Assembly: GCA_016183065.1 (NCBI GenBank)
Contig: JACPFF010000018.1
Coordinates: 1-51,237, forward strand
DNA length: 51,237 nucleotides
Reading direction: 5' to 3'
Origin: Deltaproteobacteria bacterium
Lineage (GTDB): Bacteria; UBA10199; GCA-002796325; JACPFF01
Shown: positions 8,596 to 20,761 of the stretch, in pieces
Layout: each line of letters opens with the position of its first letter
Numbering within the stretch: the stretch's first letter is position 1
Translations under genes and position numbers: made by a program
The notes under the pieces: generated by a model
What the model saw: the letters and a program-made list of their open reading frames with translations, nothing else
The model's database searches: none
Told to the model about the DNA's origin: nothing

Positions 8596-9135
8596 TTAGG
8601 AAATCGCGCGGTGGGTTGTTTGCGCCTGATGGTGCCTGAGGAGGCGCAGGACGTCGTCTTGAATGATGCGATAGGTTTCTTGCGCCAATTTGCCGGAATC
8701 GCGCAATGTATTGAGTCGTTCCATCCCCTCATCGCCGGCCAGATTCGTCGTATGCTTGATCGAGATTGTTCCACAGGTCTGAGGTTCGATCCGAATCATC
8801 TCGCCGTCGCCATCGGCATCGAAGATTTGTACGGTCACGTCGTGAATGATCACCGTGGCCTTGAGATGGTGATCGATCACCTCGCGGGTCGGCATCGGCG
8901 TGATGCGATGCGGTTCCACATAGAGATGATCAATACGCGCGGCAATATCAATCGGACGACTGTGCAACGGCATATGTTGTCGGCGGCACTCGGCAATGGA
9001 ATATTCCGGACCGATATGCATCTGATAGTGGCCAAAGTTGGCGTCCATTTCGAGGGTCCGCATCTCACTGGGACCAAGATGTCTCAAGAGGGGGAGGACC
9101 CTCCGCAGGCGTGCGAGAAAAGAGTGTTTCGACAT
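8596..9135 (-). CDS. Hypothetical protein, possible polar beta-rich domain
   Basis: A 179-residue protein from the ATG at 9135 (MSKHSFLARLRRVLPLLRHL); an ATG at 9168 would add 11 residues. The N-terminus is basic and amphipathic. The middle (about residues 40-130) alternates polar and hydrophobic residues like a beta sandwich (HLKATVIIHDVTVQIFDADG), and the C-terminus is helical (MERLNTLRDSGKLAQETYRI). There is no signal peptide or clear membrane span. I see no Shine-Dalgarno sequence at either start. It is divergent from the lipid kinase gene across a palindrome-bearing spacer. I do not recognise the family. I preferred this strand because its residue composition and domain-like pattern are more protein-like than the overlapping plus-strand reading. 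Confidence 0.5.
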   Translation of the reverse strand: MSKHSFLARLRRVLPLLRHLGPSEMRTLEMDANFGHYQMHIGPEYSIAECRRQHMPLHSRPIDIAARIDHLYVEPHRITPMPTREVIDHHLKATVIIHDVTVQIFDADGDGEMIRIEPQTCGTISIKHTTNLAGDEGMERLNTLRDSGKLAQETYRIIQDDVLRLLRHHQAQTTHRAIS

Positions 9136-9201
9136 ACAAGTATTTGATATCAGCAAACGGCATGCCAAAAGTCGTTATGTGGGGAATCGTGAACTATATG
9201 A

Positions 9202-9252
9202 AATAATTAGAATTATTGTTCTTCGCCATTTTCTCAAGCCGAGAAAAATGGC
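9202..9252. promoter_or_regulatory. Two inverted repeats in a divergent spacer
   Basis: AATAATT (9202-9208) and AATTATT (9211-9217) form a perfect 7-bp palindrome with a 2-base centre. Just downstream, GCCATTTTCTC (9225-9235) pairs with GAGAAAAATGGC (9241-9252), with one bulged base and a 5-base loop. They lie between the divergent genes at 9135 (minus) and 9333 (plus). No U-tract follows, so an operator or leader structure is more likely than a terminator. Confidence 0.4.
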
Positions 9253-9332
9253 TATAAGACGTCAATCTTTTCATTCTGAGTGTCTGAATATTGTCGTTGG
9301 TCACTCTCTGCACGATCTGTTAGGTCCATCCG

Positions 9333-10253
9333 ATGAAGACCTTTCTGATCGTCAATCCAGAGGCAGCCGGGGGACGGAGTCTGCGACGGTGGCCGTATCT
9401 CTGCGACCAGATCTATCAACGGTTGGGTCTCTTTGAATATGAGTTCACGAATGCCTCCGGTGCGGCAACGGTCTTGGCGCGCAAGGCCGTGGACGGAGGA
9501 TATCGTCGCATTGTGGCCGTGGGGGGCGATGGAACCGTCAATGAAGTCATCAATGGATTGATGGATTTGCACGGCCATGCCGTGGCCCCGGATATCCTCT
9601 TTGGCGCTCTTCCGGCGGGTTCCGGGACGGATTATTGGCGAAGCCTTGGACTGCCGGAGCAACTCCTCCCCATGGCAGAACGTCTCGCGGTGGGGACACC
9701 GATGGCCTGTGATCTTGGCCGTGTGACATTGCACTGGGGAGATGGTCGCCCGTTTGTCCGCTATTTTTGCAATATGGCCGACGTGGGGCTCGGCGGTGAG
9801 GTCGTCCATCATGCGCGGCAATTTCCGGCCTGGAGCCGCGGCCGGATCAATTATGCGCTGGCCACGATGAAGGGCCTGTGGGGGTGGCGACCTACGATCA
9901 TGTCGATTACGGTGGATGGGAAGACATTGCCTCCTGAACCGTTGCTTATTGCGCTGGTGGCGAATGGGCCGTCGTGCGGCGGCGGAATGTGCGTGGCGCC
10001 ACAGGCCACGGTGACGAGCGGTCACTTTGAACTTGTGCGGGTGCAACCTGTCCGATGGTCGCGCGCGCTGGCCCTTCTGCCATCGCTCTATTCCGGGCGA
10101 TTCACGAGCGCCCCCGAGGTGCAGACCTCGCACGCGCGTGAGGTGATCATTGATGCGCCGGAACCGTTAAAGGTTTCGCTCGATGGGGAAGTCCCCGGCC
10201 AGACTCGTGCCACGTTTCAGATCTGTCCGAAGGCCCTCTCGGTGATTGTGTAG
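9333..10253 (+). CDS. Diacylglycerol-kinase-type lipid kinase
   Basis: A 306-residue protein of the DAGK catalytic family (YegS/DgkB/BmrU type), which phosphorylates lipid hydroxyls with ATP at the inner membrane surface. The ATP-binding signature VAVGGDGTVNEVINGL sits near residues 62-77. The second glycine loop reads LPAGSGTDYWRSLGLP near 94-109, where most relatives have GTGNDFAR, so the substrate pocket may differ. A C-terminal beta-rich half ends with the expected SLDGE motif (about 281-285). It is monocistronic and convergent with the citrate synthase gene. The actual lipid substrate cannot be read from the sequence. Confidence 0.9.
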   Translation: MKTFLIVNPEAAGGRSLRRWPYLCDQIYQRLGLFEYEFTNASGAATVLARKAVDGGYRRIVAVGGDGTVNEVINGLMDLHGHAVAPDILFGALPAGSGTDYWRSLGLPEQLLPMAERLAVGTPMACDLGRVTLHWGDGRPFVRYFCNMADVGLGGEVVHHARQFPAWSRGRINYALATMKGLWGWRPTIMSITVDGKTLPPEPLLIALVANGPSCGGGMCVAPQATVTSGHFELVRVQPVRWSRALALLPSLYSGRFTSAPEVQTSHAREVIIDAPEPLKVSLDGEVPGQTRATFQICPKALSVIV

Positions 10254-10272
10254 GGGCTCTCTCCGGAGGCTC

Positions 10273-11424
10273 TTAGATCCGACGTTTGGCAAGTGGCGTG
10301 TACGCGCGGAGGTCGTACCCCTCGTATTTGCCGCGGGGTCGGAAAATGCGATTGTTCGGCAGATACTCAATCAATCGCGCGGTCCATCCGGCCATGCGCG
10401 AAATCGCAAAGATGGGGGTGAACATTTTGGCATCGATCCCCAGGCTGCGATAGACAATGCCCGAATAGTAGTCGACATTGGGATAGAGCTGTTTCTCTGC
10501 ATAGGCGTCAAGACAGGCCTTTTCCAGCGCAACGGCCGTTGCGAATGTCCTGGCGATGTCGGGGTCTTTGGCCGCACGGGTTTCCGCGATTTTCTTGAAA
10601 ATGATGGCCCGCGGATCCCACGTCTTGTAGACACGATGTCCGAGGCCCATCACTTTCAGTTTCTTCGACTGCACCTCGCGCATGTACGCTGGGACATTCG
10701 CCGCAGAACCGATGCGGTCCAGATCGACCAGCACACGCTCGTTGGCCCCGCCATGCAATGGTCCCTTGAGACTCCCAATGGCGGCGGTGATGGCGGAGTA
10801 GAGATCGGTGAGGGAGGAGCCGACGACCATGCCGCTGAAGGTCGAGGCCGGGATCCCGTGATCTGCATGACAAATGAGGGCGATGTCGAGGATACGCGCC
10901 GCCGCCTCCGTGGGACGCTTGCCGTGCAGCATGTAGAGAAAGTTGGCAGCGTAGCCGAGCGAGGGATCGGGAGCGATCGGTTCCGCACCCTGCGACAGAC
11001 GCCAGGCCGCGGCGCCAATGGTGCCGATCTGCGCGACTAATCTCGTCGCGACCCGTTTCCAGGCCTCGACCGTGATCTCTTCGGCGCTGGTATCTGTGCA
11101 TCCATAGGCCGAGATGGCCGTCCGCATGATCGCCATCGGATGCGCGGTGCGCGGGAGCTGCCGCAGGACTTCGAGAACGGTGTCGGGCATGGCCAGATGT
11201 GCGGCGAGGGTCCTGGTCATGGCGGCATATTGGGAGGGCGTTGGCAGCTCGCCCTCGGCGAGGAGCCATGCGGTTTCCTCAAACGTCGACTCGGCAGCAA
11301 GCTCATGGATATCGTAGCCGCGATAGGTCAGCACGCCCCCCAGCCCATCCACTTTGCTGATTTTCGTCGTGGCTACCAGCACGCCTTCCAGGCCGCGAAA
11401 AATTTCTTGTGTCGGATCAGCCAT
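10273..11424 (-). CDS. gltA: Citrate synthase (short, type I-fold)
   Basis: Condenses oxaloacetate and acetyl-CoA to citrate. It is 383 residues long, the size of the shorter homodimeric citrate/methylcitrate synthases rather than the E. coli type (about 427). Catalytic-site blocks are HADHGIPASTF (His186/189), GPLHGGANE (His224), MGLGHRVYKTWDPRA (His263) and YPNVDYYSGIVYRSLGI (Asp318). The N-terminus GLEGVLVATTKISKVDG is typical. A 2-methylcitrate synthase cannot be excluded by sequence alone. However, the neighbouring icd and mdh genes, divergently arranged from it, favour a TCA-cycle role. It has its own upstream spacer, shared with icd. Confidence 0.92.
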   Translation of the reverse strand: MADPTQEIFRGLEGVLVATTKISKVDGLGGVLTYRGYDIHELAAESTFEETAWLLAEGELPTPSQYAAMTRTLAAHLAMPDTVLEVLRQLPRTAHPMAIMRTAISAYGCTDTSAEEITVEAWKRVATRLVAQIGTIGAAAWRLSQGAEPIAPDPSLGYAANFLYMLHGKRPTEAAARILDIALICHADHGIPASTFSGMVVGSSLTDLYSAITAAIGSLKGPLHGGANERVLVDLDRIGSAANVPAYMREVQSKKLKVMGLGHRVYKTWDPRAIIFKKIAETRAAKDPDIARTFATAVALEKACLDAYAEKQLYPNVDYYSGIVYRSLGIDAKMFTPIFAISRMAGWTARLIEYLPNNRIFRPRGKYEGYDLRAYTPLAKRRI

Positions 11425-11626
11425 CGTGCAACTCCTCTATGCCGCCATCATTAGTCCATTAGCATGCCGCCAGGGTAGTACACACGGTGCCGCAGCATGT
11501 CAATCTGACTAAGGTTGCTTGAGAAGCTGATCCCCGTCATGTCTGTCATGGTGCAATGGTGATGAGAGCGATCGGCGCGTTGCAAACACGTGCGGTGCGC
11601 TTGCAATTTTCCGGTCTGCTCATTAC
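11425..11626. other. Spacer between divergent gltA and icd, no gene seen
   Basis: About 200 bases between the citrate synthase start and the large hairpin. I see no convincing protein. It must hold the promoter of the minus-strand citrate synthase gene, but I could not place -35/-10 elements with confidence. Confidence 0.5.
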
Positions 11627-11679
11627 AGTATTTCAACGTTTCATGAGTACGAATGTGCTCATGAAACGTTAGAAATACT
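11627..11679 (+). repeat. Large hairpin upstream of icd
   Basis: AGTATTTC (11627-11634) plus AACGTTTCATGAGTAC (11635-11650) pair with GTGCTCATGAAACGTT (11655-11670) and GAAATACT (11672-11679). The loop is 4 bases (GAAT), with a single bulged A at 11671 and one wobble pair. The total is about 24 paired positions. A related hairpin occurs at 37427-37479. It is followed by the conserved box at 11685-11728. There is no U-tract. Confidence 0.85.
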
Positions 11680-11684
11680 TATGG

Positions 11685-11728
11685 TATCGTAAGACGCATG
11701 TACTCAGGAAAAGTTAACGCACCATAAT
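11685..11728 (+). repeat. Conserved upstream box, copy 2
   Basis: Contains TACTCAGGAAAAGTTAACGC then ACCATAAT, the same 28 bases as at 1592-1619, and a near match to the inverted copy at 37366-37400. It ends 32 bases before the icd start. CATAAT at its end resembles a -10 element, but no sigma70 -35 hexamer sits 16-18 bases upstream. Confidence 0.75.
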
Positions 11729-11760
11729 GAGCCGGGGCAGACAAACGAATGGAGTAGTCC

Positions 11761-13963
<2,203 letters not shown>

Positions 13964-14105
13964 CGCGATGTCCCGACTGATTGCCGTCTCTGGGGGCTTG
14001 GGGTCTGACCGGAGTGCCATCCCGCAGGCGCTGGCGGTCGCCGATTCCTTTGTTTGTCACTCCGTATAAATTCATGGTACCATACGGTGTTTGCATTGGG
14101 GGAAT

Positions 14106-14810
14106 ATGGCAGACGATCCTAGGGTAGTCCGCTATCATTTTCGTTTCGATTCGGGAGAAACGCGATCGTTTCATGTCCCGCTCGATGCCACGACACTTTC
14201 CTTGATCACGCAGAGCGAGCCAGCGCCGCCGGCGTGGACGGCATTGGGGCACCATCAGTGCCCCCACTGTCCTTTGTTGTCGGCCACGCATCCCCATTGT
14301 CCGGTCGCAAAGGCCATTGCGCCTGCGGTGAGTGCCTTTGCCGACTTTGTCTCATATGACGACGCCGATGTCACCGTTGAGACCCCGGATCGGACGTATC
14401 AAAAACGGGTCCCGGTGCAAAAGGGGATGAGCGCCCTGCTCGGCGTATATATGGCCACGAGCGGGTGTCCGGTCATGGATCATTTGAAACCGATGGTCCG
14501 GTTTCATCTGCCATTTGCCTCGACCGAGGAGACCCTCTATCGGGCGATTTCTATGTATCTGGTGGCCCAGTTGCTGCTGCATGAGGATGGGCAACCTGCC
14601 CAGTGGAGTTTGCGCGGCCTGAGTCGGATCTATCACGATGTGCAGGTGGTGAATCAGTGTATGGTGCAACGCCTGCAGGGTGAATGTGTCGGCGATGCGA
14701 CTGCCAACGCGCTGATCAATCTCGACTGTTTTGCCGCGCATGCGACATTTCAGATCGACCAGGCAACGTTGTCGGAATTGCGGCAGCTCTTTGCGGCCTA
14801 TCTGGCGTGA
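14106..14810 (+). CDS. Cys/His-rich conserved-looking unknown protein
   Basis: A 234-residue soluble protein starting at the ATG at 14106, with GGGGGA just upstream. The N-terminal domain begins YHFRFDSGETRSFHVPLDA. A striking cluster HHQCPHCPLLSATHPHCPVA (residues about 49-68) has three cysteines and several histidines that could bind a metal; a further GCPVMDHLKP follows near residue 123. The C-terminal half is helical. I recall similar proteins only as uncharacterised, and I do not assign a function. It lies after mdh and directly before the DUF898 gene on the same strand (40-base gap), so it may be cotranscribed with it. Confidence 0.75.
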   Translation: MADDPRVVRYHFRFDSGETRSFHVPLDATTLSLITQSEPAPPAWTALGHHQCPHCPLLSATHPHCPVAKAIAPAVSAFADFVSYDDADVTVETPDRTYQKRVPVQKGMSALLGVYMATSGCPVMDHLKPMVRFHLPFASTEETLYRAISMYLVAQLLLHEDGQPAQWSLRGLSRIYHDVQVVNQCMVQRLQGECVGDATANALINLDCFAAHATFQIDQATLSELRQLFAAYLA

Positions 14811-14850
14811 CCGGACGGGAACGAGGCATAGACGACATGGGGGGATGACC

Positions 14851-15909
14851 ATGGTTCAGCCAAAGTTACGCAATGAAGAAGGGCGCCAAGGGACGTTCCA
14901 TGGGCGAGCGGGGACGCTCTTTGGCATTGTCATTGTGAATGTGCTCCTGACGATTGTGACGGTCGGGGTCTTTCATTTTTGGGGGAAGACGCGGGTGCGC
15001 CGGTTTTTTTGTTCGCACACGGAATTCGATGGCGACCGGTTCGAATATCACGGGACCGGTTTCGAACTCTTTGTGGGGGCATTGAAGGGCCTCTGTTTCT
15101 TCGGTCTGCCGGTGATTGCCGCGCTCTACTATTTTCGCGAGGTCGCCGTGCTGCCGGTCTATCTCTTTGCGGCACTCTTGGCCCCTTTTGCGCTGCATAG
15201 TGCCCGCCGGTATCGCATGAGCCGGATTTCATGGCGCGGGGTCCGGTTTTCCTTTCGCGGGCCACTGGGTGCCTGTTACGCCATCATGATCCCGGGAGTG
15301 CTGTTGTCCGCGCTTACGCTGGGACTATACTTTCCCTATTTTCGCGCCAGAATGGTGCGGTATTGGTTTCAGCACACCTATTTTGGCAGGACACCACTCG
15401 GTTACGATGGAGTGGGGAAAGATCTCTTCCAGATCTATCTTGCATATTGGCTGCGCATTCTGGGGTTCATCGTGGGAATGATTGCGATCGTGGCGGCCTC
15501 GGCATTACTGGCGTCCATTCACCCATTGTTGATGATTGTTATGCAGATCGTACTCTTCGCGAGTTATCTGGTCGCATTATTGAGTGTCTTGTGGTGGCGG
15601 GCGGCTGAACACCGGTTTCATTGGGGACATACCGGCATCCTGGATGCGCGCTTCTATTCCGACATGACCGGCGGCGCGCTCTTTGTCCTCTATCTCGTCC
15701 ATGGCTTGGTCGCCGTCCTGACGCTCGGTTTTGGTTTTGCGTGGATTCTCGTCGATCGCTTCCGCTTTCACTTAAGCCGTGTGACCCTTTATGGACAGAT
15801 CGACTTTGAGAAGGTCGTGCACGACCTTGAGCAGGCCGATGTGGAGGCGGTTGGAGAGGGTGTCGCAGACGCCCTGGACATTGGCGATATCGGATTGGGA
15901 CTGGGATAG
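14851..15909 (+). CDS. DUF898 (YjgN-type) multi-pass membrane protein
   Basis: About 352 residues. The N-terminus FHGRAGTLFGIVIVNVLLTI followed by VTVGVFHFWGKTRVRRFF is the DUF898/YjgN hallmark (first helix, then the aromatic-basic motif). The motif repeats in the second half (LTLGLYFPYFRARMVRYWFQ and LTLGFGFAWILVDRFRF). Six or more membrane helices are visible. I prefer the ATG at 14851, with GGGGG 6 bases upstream; an ATG at 14845 is also possible. The biochemical function of the family is unknown. It is 8 bases upstream of the MgtC-type gene, so the two are probably cotranscribed. Confidence 0.88.
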   Translation: MVQPKLRNEEGRQGTFHGRAGTLFGIVIVNVLLTIVTVGVFHFWGKTRVRRFFCSHTEFDGDRFEYHGTGFELFVGALKGLCFFGLPVIAALYYFREVAVLPVYLFAALLAPFALHSARRYRMSRISWRGVRFSFRGPLGACYAIMIPGVLLSALTLGLYFPYFRARMVRYWFQHTYFGRTPLGYDGVGKDLFQIYLAYWLRILGFIVGMIAIVAASALLASIHPLLMIVMQIVLFASYLVALLSVLWWRAAEHRFHWGHTGILDARFYSDMTGGALFVLYLVHGLVAVLTLGFGFAWILVDRFRFHLSRVTLYGQIDFEKVVHDLEQADVEAVGEGVADALDIGDIGLGLG

Positions 15910-15917
15910 GAGATTGC

Positions 15918-16616
15918 ATGAACGCCGAACTCCTCTTTTTGCGGGATTTTTCCGTCACGTGGCTGGTGAAAATCGGCGTCTCTGTGTTGTGCGGTGCGCT
16001 GGTGGGTATTGAGCGTCAGCTCAAGCGGAAGGCCGCTGGGATGCGGACCAACGTCATGATCTCCCTCGGCGCGACCCTCTATGTCCTGGCTGCGGAATTG
16101 ATTGCCCAGAAAGTCGGGATGAGTGCGATCGATCCCACTCGCGTGGCAGGGCAGGTGGTGGTGGGGATGGGATTCATTGGTGCGGGGTCGATCATCCAGT
16201 CGCGTGGCCGTATTCACGGACTGACGACCGCAGCCACGTTATGGGTGGTCGCGGCCATTGGGGTCCTGGTGGGACTCGGGTTTCCACTGCTGGCGATCGG
16301 TGTCACGCTGCTCGTGATTTTTTTGCTCGTAGGCGTGGGACACTTTGAGCACCTGATGCTGGGGAAGTGTCGCCTGGTCAGTACGCGGCTTTCGTTTCAC
16401 GATACTCCGGAGATCTGGGAACAGCTCCAGCATCTCTTCACGACCTATGAGCACAAATTGCTGGCCGAGCGGGTCCAGCGCAAGACGATGCCGAGCGGCG
16501 AGACGATCTGCTTCATGGAGATGGACTATTGCCATGTCCATCCCGACCACGCCGAATTTCTCCTGGAGGTCCTCAAAATTCCCGACGTCCGTCAGACACA
16601 ACATCGGGTGGATTAA
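15918..16616 (+). CDS. MgtC/SapB-family inner membrane protein
   Basis: 232 residues. The N-terminal 140 residues carry the MgtC-type membrane domain: CGALVGIERQLKRKAAGMRT (about 25-44), then the Gly-rich VGMGFIGAGSIIQSRGRIHG with TTAATLWVVAAIG. Four to five transmembrane helices are visible, followed by a cytoplasmic C-terminal domain of about 85 residues. MgtC in Salmonella modulates the F1Fo ATPase and supports growth at low magnesium; most homologues outside pathogens have unknown roles. No Mg transporter is adjacent. It is cotranscribed with the DUF898 gene and convergent with the pyrophosphatase gene. Confidence 0.9.
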   Translation: MNAELLFLRDFSVTWLVKIGVSVLCGALVGIERQLKRKAAGMRTNVMISLGATLYVLAAELIAQKVGMSAIDPTRVAGQVVVGMGFIGAGSIIQSRGRIHGLTTAATLWVVAAIGVLVGLGFPLLAIGVTLLVIFLLVGVGHFEHLMLGKCRLVSTRLSFHDTPEIWEQLQHLFTTYEHKLLAERVQRKTMPSGETICFMEMDYCHVHPDHAEFLLEVLKIPDVRQTQHRVD

Positions 16617-16672
16617 CCCAAGTTGGTCCCGTTCGGCGAGAGGGGGAACGGTGGCGAATCTCGTGCGCCAAT

Positions 16673-18751
<2,079 letters not shown>

Positions 18752-18842
18752 CGTCTCTCCTCCAATAGGGTTATAAGACATGATTTGTGCGCGAGGTGCC
18801 TATCAACGAAAATCGCAGAACGCAAGAAAAAGGCGGTGGGAA

Positions 18843-19562
18843 TTATGCGGAATTGTGGCGCCCAGTCCGCGTGGGCCAGAGCATGCTGCCAATAAAAAGT
18901 GTCGCCATACCGAGCCAGAAGAGGGACTCAGGCATCTCCCAGCACCGATGTGTCATCTCTGCAGCGGTCCACCCCCAGCCGGGTCCGAGTGACTCCGCCA
19001 CCATGACCCACCCGCCGAGGAGCAGCTTGACCCCAATCCAGACGACCAGGAGATAGGCCCCGGTTGCCAGCCCGGGAAAACGGTGGAGGAGACCGAGAAA
19101 GAGTCCTGCCACGAGTCGCATGGCGATGATGCCGACAAGACCGCCCAGATAGACGACCCAGAGTTTGTCCGAGATGGCGACGGCTGCCAATATGGAATCG
19201 ACCGAGAAGGCAATATCCGTCAGCTCGACGACAAGCACCGTTTTCCAAAAACTGGCGTGAGAAACGGCCGTTGCCTCGGTCGTATGGCGCGTGTCGTGCC
19301 GGACCAGATGGGAAAGGCCGACATAGAGGAGATAGAGGGCCCCGCCGACCTTAAAGTACCAGGCGGTGATCAGCCAGGTGGCAACCAGCAGGGCAATGGC
19401 ACGGAAGAGAAAGGCCCCCCAGATGCCGTACCGGAGGGCGCGTTTTTGCTGTGATTTCGGGAGATGTCGGACGAGCACCGCCAACACCAGGGCGTTATCG
19501 GCACTGAGGAGGCCTTCGAGCAGGACGAGCGAGCCAATCACCGCAAGATCATTCCAGACCAT
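18843..19562 (-). CDS. TerC-family integral membrane protein
   Basis: 239 residues with about seven hydrophobic spans. The two family signatures are present with their buried acidic residues: LLEGLLSADNALVLAVL (residues 14-30) and VVELTDIAFSVDSILAAVAI (about 111-130). Characterised TerC/Alx/YkoY relatives export or manage Mn2+, sometimes at the Sec translocon. A metal role here is inferred. The start is supported by GAGGGG a few bases upstream. It is on the same strand as the pyrophosphatase gene, about 90 bases ahead of it. Confidence 0.9.
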   Translation of the reverse strand: MVWNDLAVIGSLVLLEGLLSADNALVLAVLVRHLPKSQQKRALRYGIWGAFLFRAIALLVATWLITAWYFKVGGALYLLYVGLSHLVRHDTRHTTEATAVSHASFWKTVLVVELTDIAFSVDSILAAVAISDKLWVVYLGGLVGIIAMRLVAGLFLGLLHRFPGLATGAYLLVVWIGVKLLLGGWVMVAESLGPGWGWTAAEMTHRCWEMPESLFWLGMATLFIGSMLWPTRTGRHNSA

Positions 19563-19669
19563 TGCGCCCCTCTATCGTATTTCCCATCGCCTGAACAGAA
19601 CTACATGTTGCACGGTGAGTGTGTTGGATTTGCTCTGTTGTTGACTGGCACCTTCAGGTCCCGAGACGT

Positions 19670-20086
19670 TTATACCCCGATCACGTCCAGCCCATGCGCA
19701 CGACCAGCCAACGCTAGTGCCTGATCGTGAGTCGCCAAAAGGAAAGTACGGCCATGCATCTCCTGCCAAGCGAGCGCAGTTGCTAAATGAATCGAATCGA
19801 GAGAACCGACTGACGTGGCGAAAGGCTCCTCTGCCCGCCTCAAAATATGATCAGTCAATGGCAAAATTCCGATCGAACTAAGATATTTTTCCAATCGCCC
19901 CCGTTGATTGGCCAGCGCTTCATCTGAAAATTGTCCCAGCACCCGATAACGATCCAAGGTACGCAAACACTCCAATCGGAGCAAACGGCTGGAAAAACTG
20001 GTTTGAATTTTATCCCATTGGGGGAGAGATTTGGATTGCAGCAAAACCCGCCGCATGACGACCGAACTATCTAAGTAACAGTTCAT
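19670..20086 (-). CDS. vapC: PIN-domain ribonuclease toxin (VapC type)
   Basis: 138 residues of PIN fold. The four acidic metal-binding positions are visible: Asp6 (MNCYLDSSVV), Glu39 (LRLECLRTLD), Asp97 (SLDSIHLATAL) and Asp121 (ATHDQALALA). Such toxins cut tRNA or rRNA when their antitoxin is degraded. The ATG overlaps the stop codon of the antitoxin gene (ATGA), giving translational coupling. The gene is intact with no missing catalytic residue. Assignment to the VapC group is by fold and gene order; the RNA target is unknown. Confidence 0.9.
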   Translation of the reverse strand: MNCYLDSSVVMRRVLLQSKSLPQWDKIQTSFSSRLLRLECLRTLDRYRVLGQFSDEALANQRGRLEKYLSSIGILPLTDHILRRAEEPFATSVGSLDSIHLATALAWQEMHGRTFLLATHDQALALAGRAHGLDVIGV

Positions 20087-20346
20087 CGCTTCCGCCGATC
20101 TTCCAGCAGAATATCGACTGGATCAATGGAGATCTTGGCATCGGGAAAGGAGAGCTTGGCAAGCCCGGCATAGCCGTTGGGGGGGGGGATCATTTTTAAC
20201 TCGTCATCTTTATGGGCAGAGGCGTAGGGGACGATCCGGCCGATCGGGGTGTCCCGATCCATAATCGTGATCTCCGCCCCTTTGCGGACCTTTTTTAAAT
20301 AATAGCTGAGGCGGTTGCGAAGCTTGCCTATTTTGACTTCATTCAT
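20083..20346 (-). CDS. Phd/YefM-type antitoxin of the PIN toxin
   Basis: 87 residues. The N-terminal DNA-binding and dimer domain reads EVKIGKLRNRLSYYLKKVRK, then GAEITIMDRDTPIGRIVP, typical of the Phd/YefM fold. The C-terminal 35 residues, which would wrap the toxin, are Pro-rich and less ordered. The ATG at 20346 is preferred; an in-frame ATG at 20364 lies inside the repeated operator sequence. It overlaps the toxin gene by 4 bases. Like other antitoxins it probably represses its own promoter by binding the repeats at 20348-20373. Confidence 0.85.
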   Translation of the reverse strand: MNEVKIGKLRNRLSYYLKKVRKGAEITIMDRDTPIGRIVPYASAHKDDELKMIPPPNGYAGLAKLSFPDAKISIDPVDILLEDRRKR

Positions 20347-20347
20347 G

Positions 20348-20381
20348 TAGCCATATTTAGCCATATTTGGCTATTAGTCAA
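20348..20381 (-). promoter_or_regulatory. Operator-like repeats and -35 box of the toxin-antitoxin operon
   Basis: The 10-mer TAGCCATATT occurs twice in exact tandem (20348-20357, 20358-20367). It is followed by TGGCTA (20368-20373), which pairs with the second TAGCCA across a 4-base centre. On the minus strand a TTGACT (20376-20381) could be the -35 hexamer; the -10 is not clear. The arrangement places repeats over the promoter, right against the antitoxin ATG. This is expected for autoregulation and leaves little or no 5' untranslated leader. Confidence 0.5.
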
Positions 20382-20625
20382 TTTCAATTTGTAGGGGCAG
20401 CGAATGGCCATCCGGAGGACCAACGGCGCATTGTGATGTCGCTACTGCAGCGTTGCGACGATAATGACGGTTACCCATATTCGGTACCGCGCAAAAAAAG
20501 TTGCGTGTTTTCGCAATGCTTGTCAGGCATTTTCCATTGGCTTCCGATGGTTATTGGATGAATTGTGCACTCGGGATCTTTCAAGGTGATTTACGCTGGC
20601 CCGTTACCCCACCACTTCAAAGTCG
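20382..20625. other. Spacer between toxin-antitoxin pair and palindrome cluster
   Basis: About 240 bases with ordinary GC content. The only open frame (64 codons on the plus strand) has no ribosome-binding site and no protein-like pattern. I see nothing else supportable in it. Confidence 0.4.
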
Positions 20626-20753
20626 TATTCTATATTAATGCAGAAAATAGAATATAAATGCAGACGGAGCAGCTTATTTATAATATTATTAAATAATATC
20701 AAATATTTATATTATTAGTCTAATAATAGTGTATTCTGTAAGAATACACTATT
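20626..20753 (+). promoter_or_regulatory. Cluster of four AT-rich inverted repeats
   Basis: Four palindromes occur in 128 bases. TATTCTAT (20626-20633) pairs with ATAGAATA (20647-20654). ATATTATT (20683-20690) pairs with AATAATAT (20692-20699). TATTATTAG (20710-20718) pairs with CTAATAATA (20720-20728). AATAGTGTATTCT (20725-20737) pairs perfectly over 13 bases with AGAATACACTATT (20741-20753). The last two overlap, so their pairings are mutually exclusive. AATGCAGA is also directly repeated (20637, 20657). This lies immediately upstream of the leader ORF and the TIGR02147 regulator gene. Confidence 0.65.
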
Positions 20754-20761
20754 TGGAGAAA

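Noticed and set aside
8611-9147. 178-codon plus-strand open frame
   Set aside because: Overlaps the minus-strand reading 8596-9135, which has the more protein-like composition; the choice is not certain.
15040-15075. GGTTCGAA-like strings that recall a tRNA T-loop
   Set aside because: They lie inside the DUF898 coding region and no cloverleaf can be built around them.
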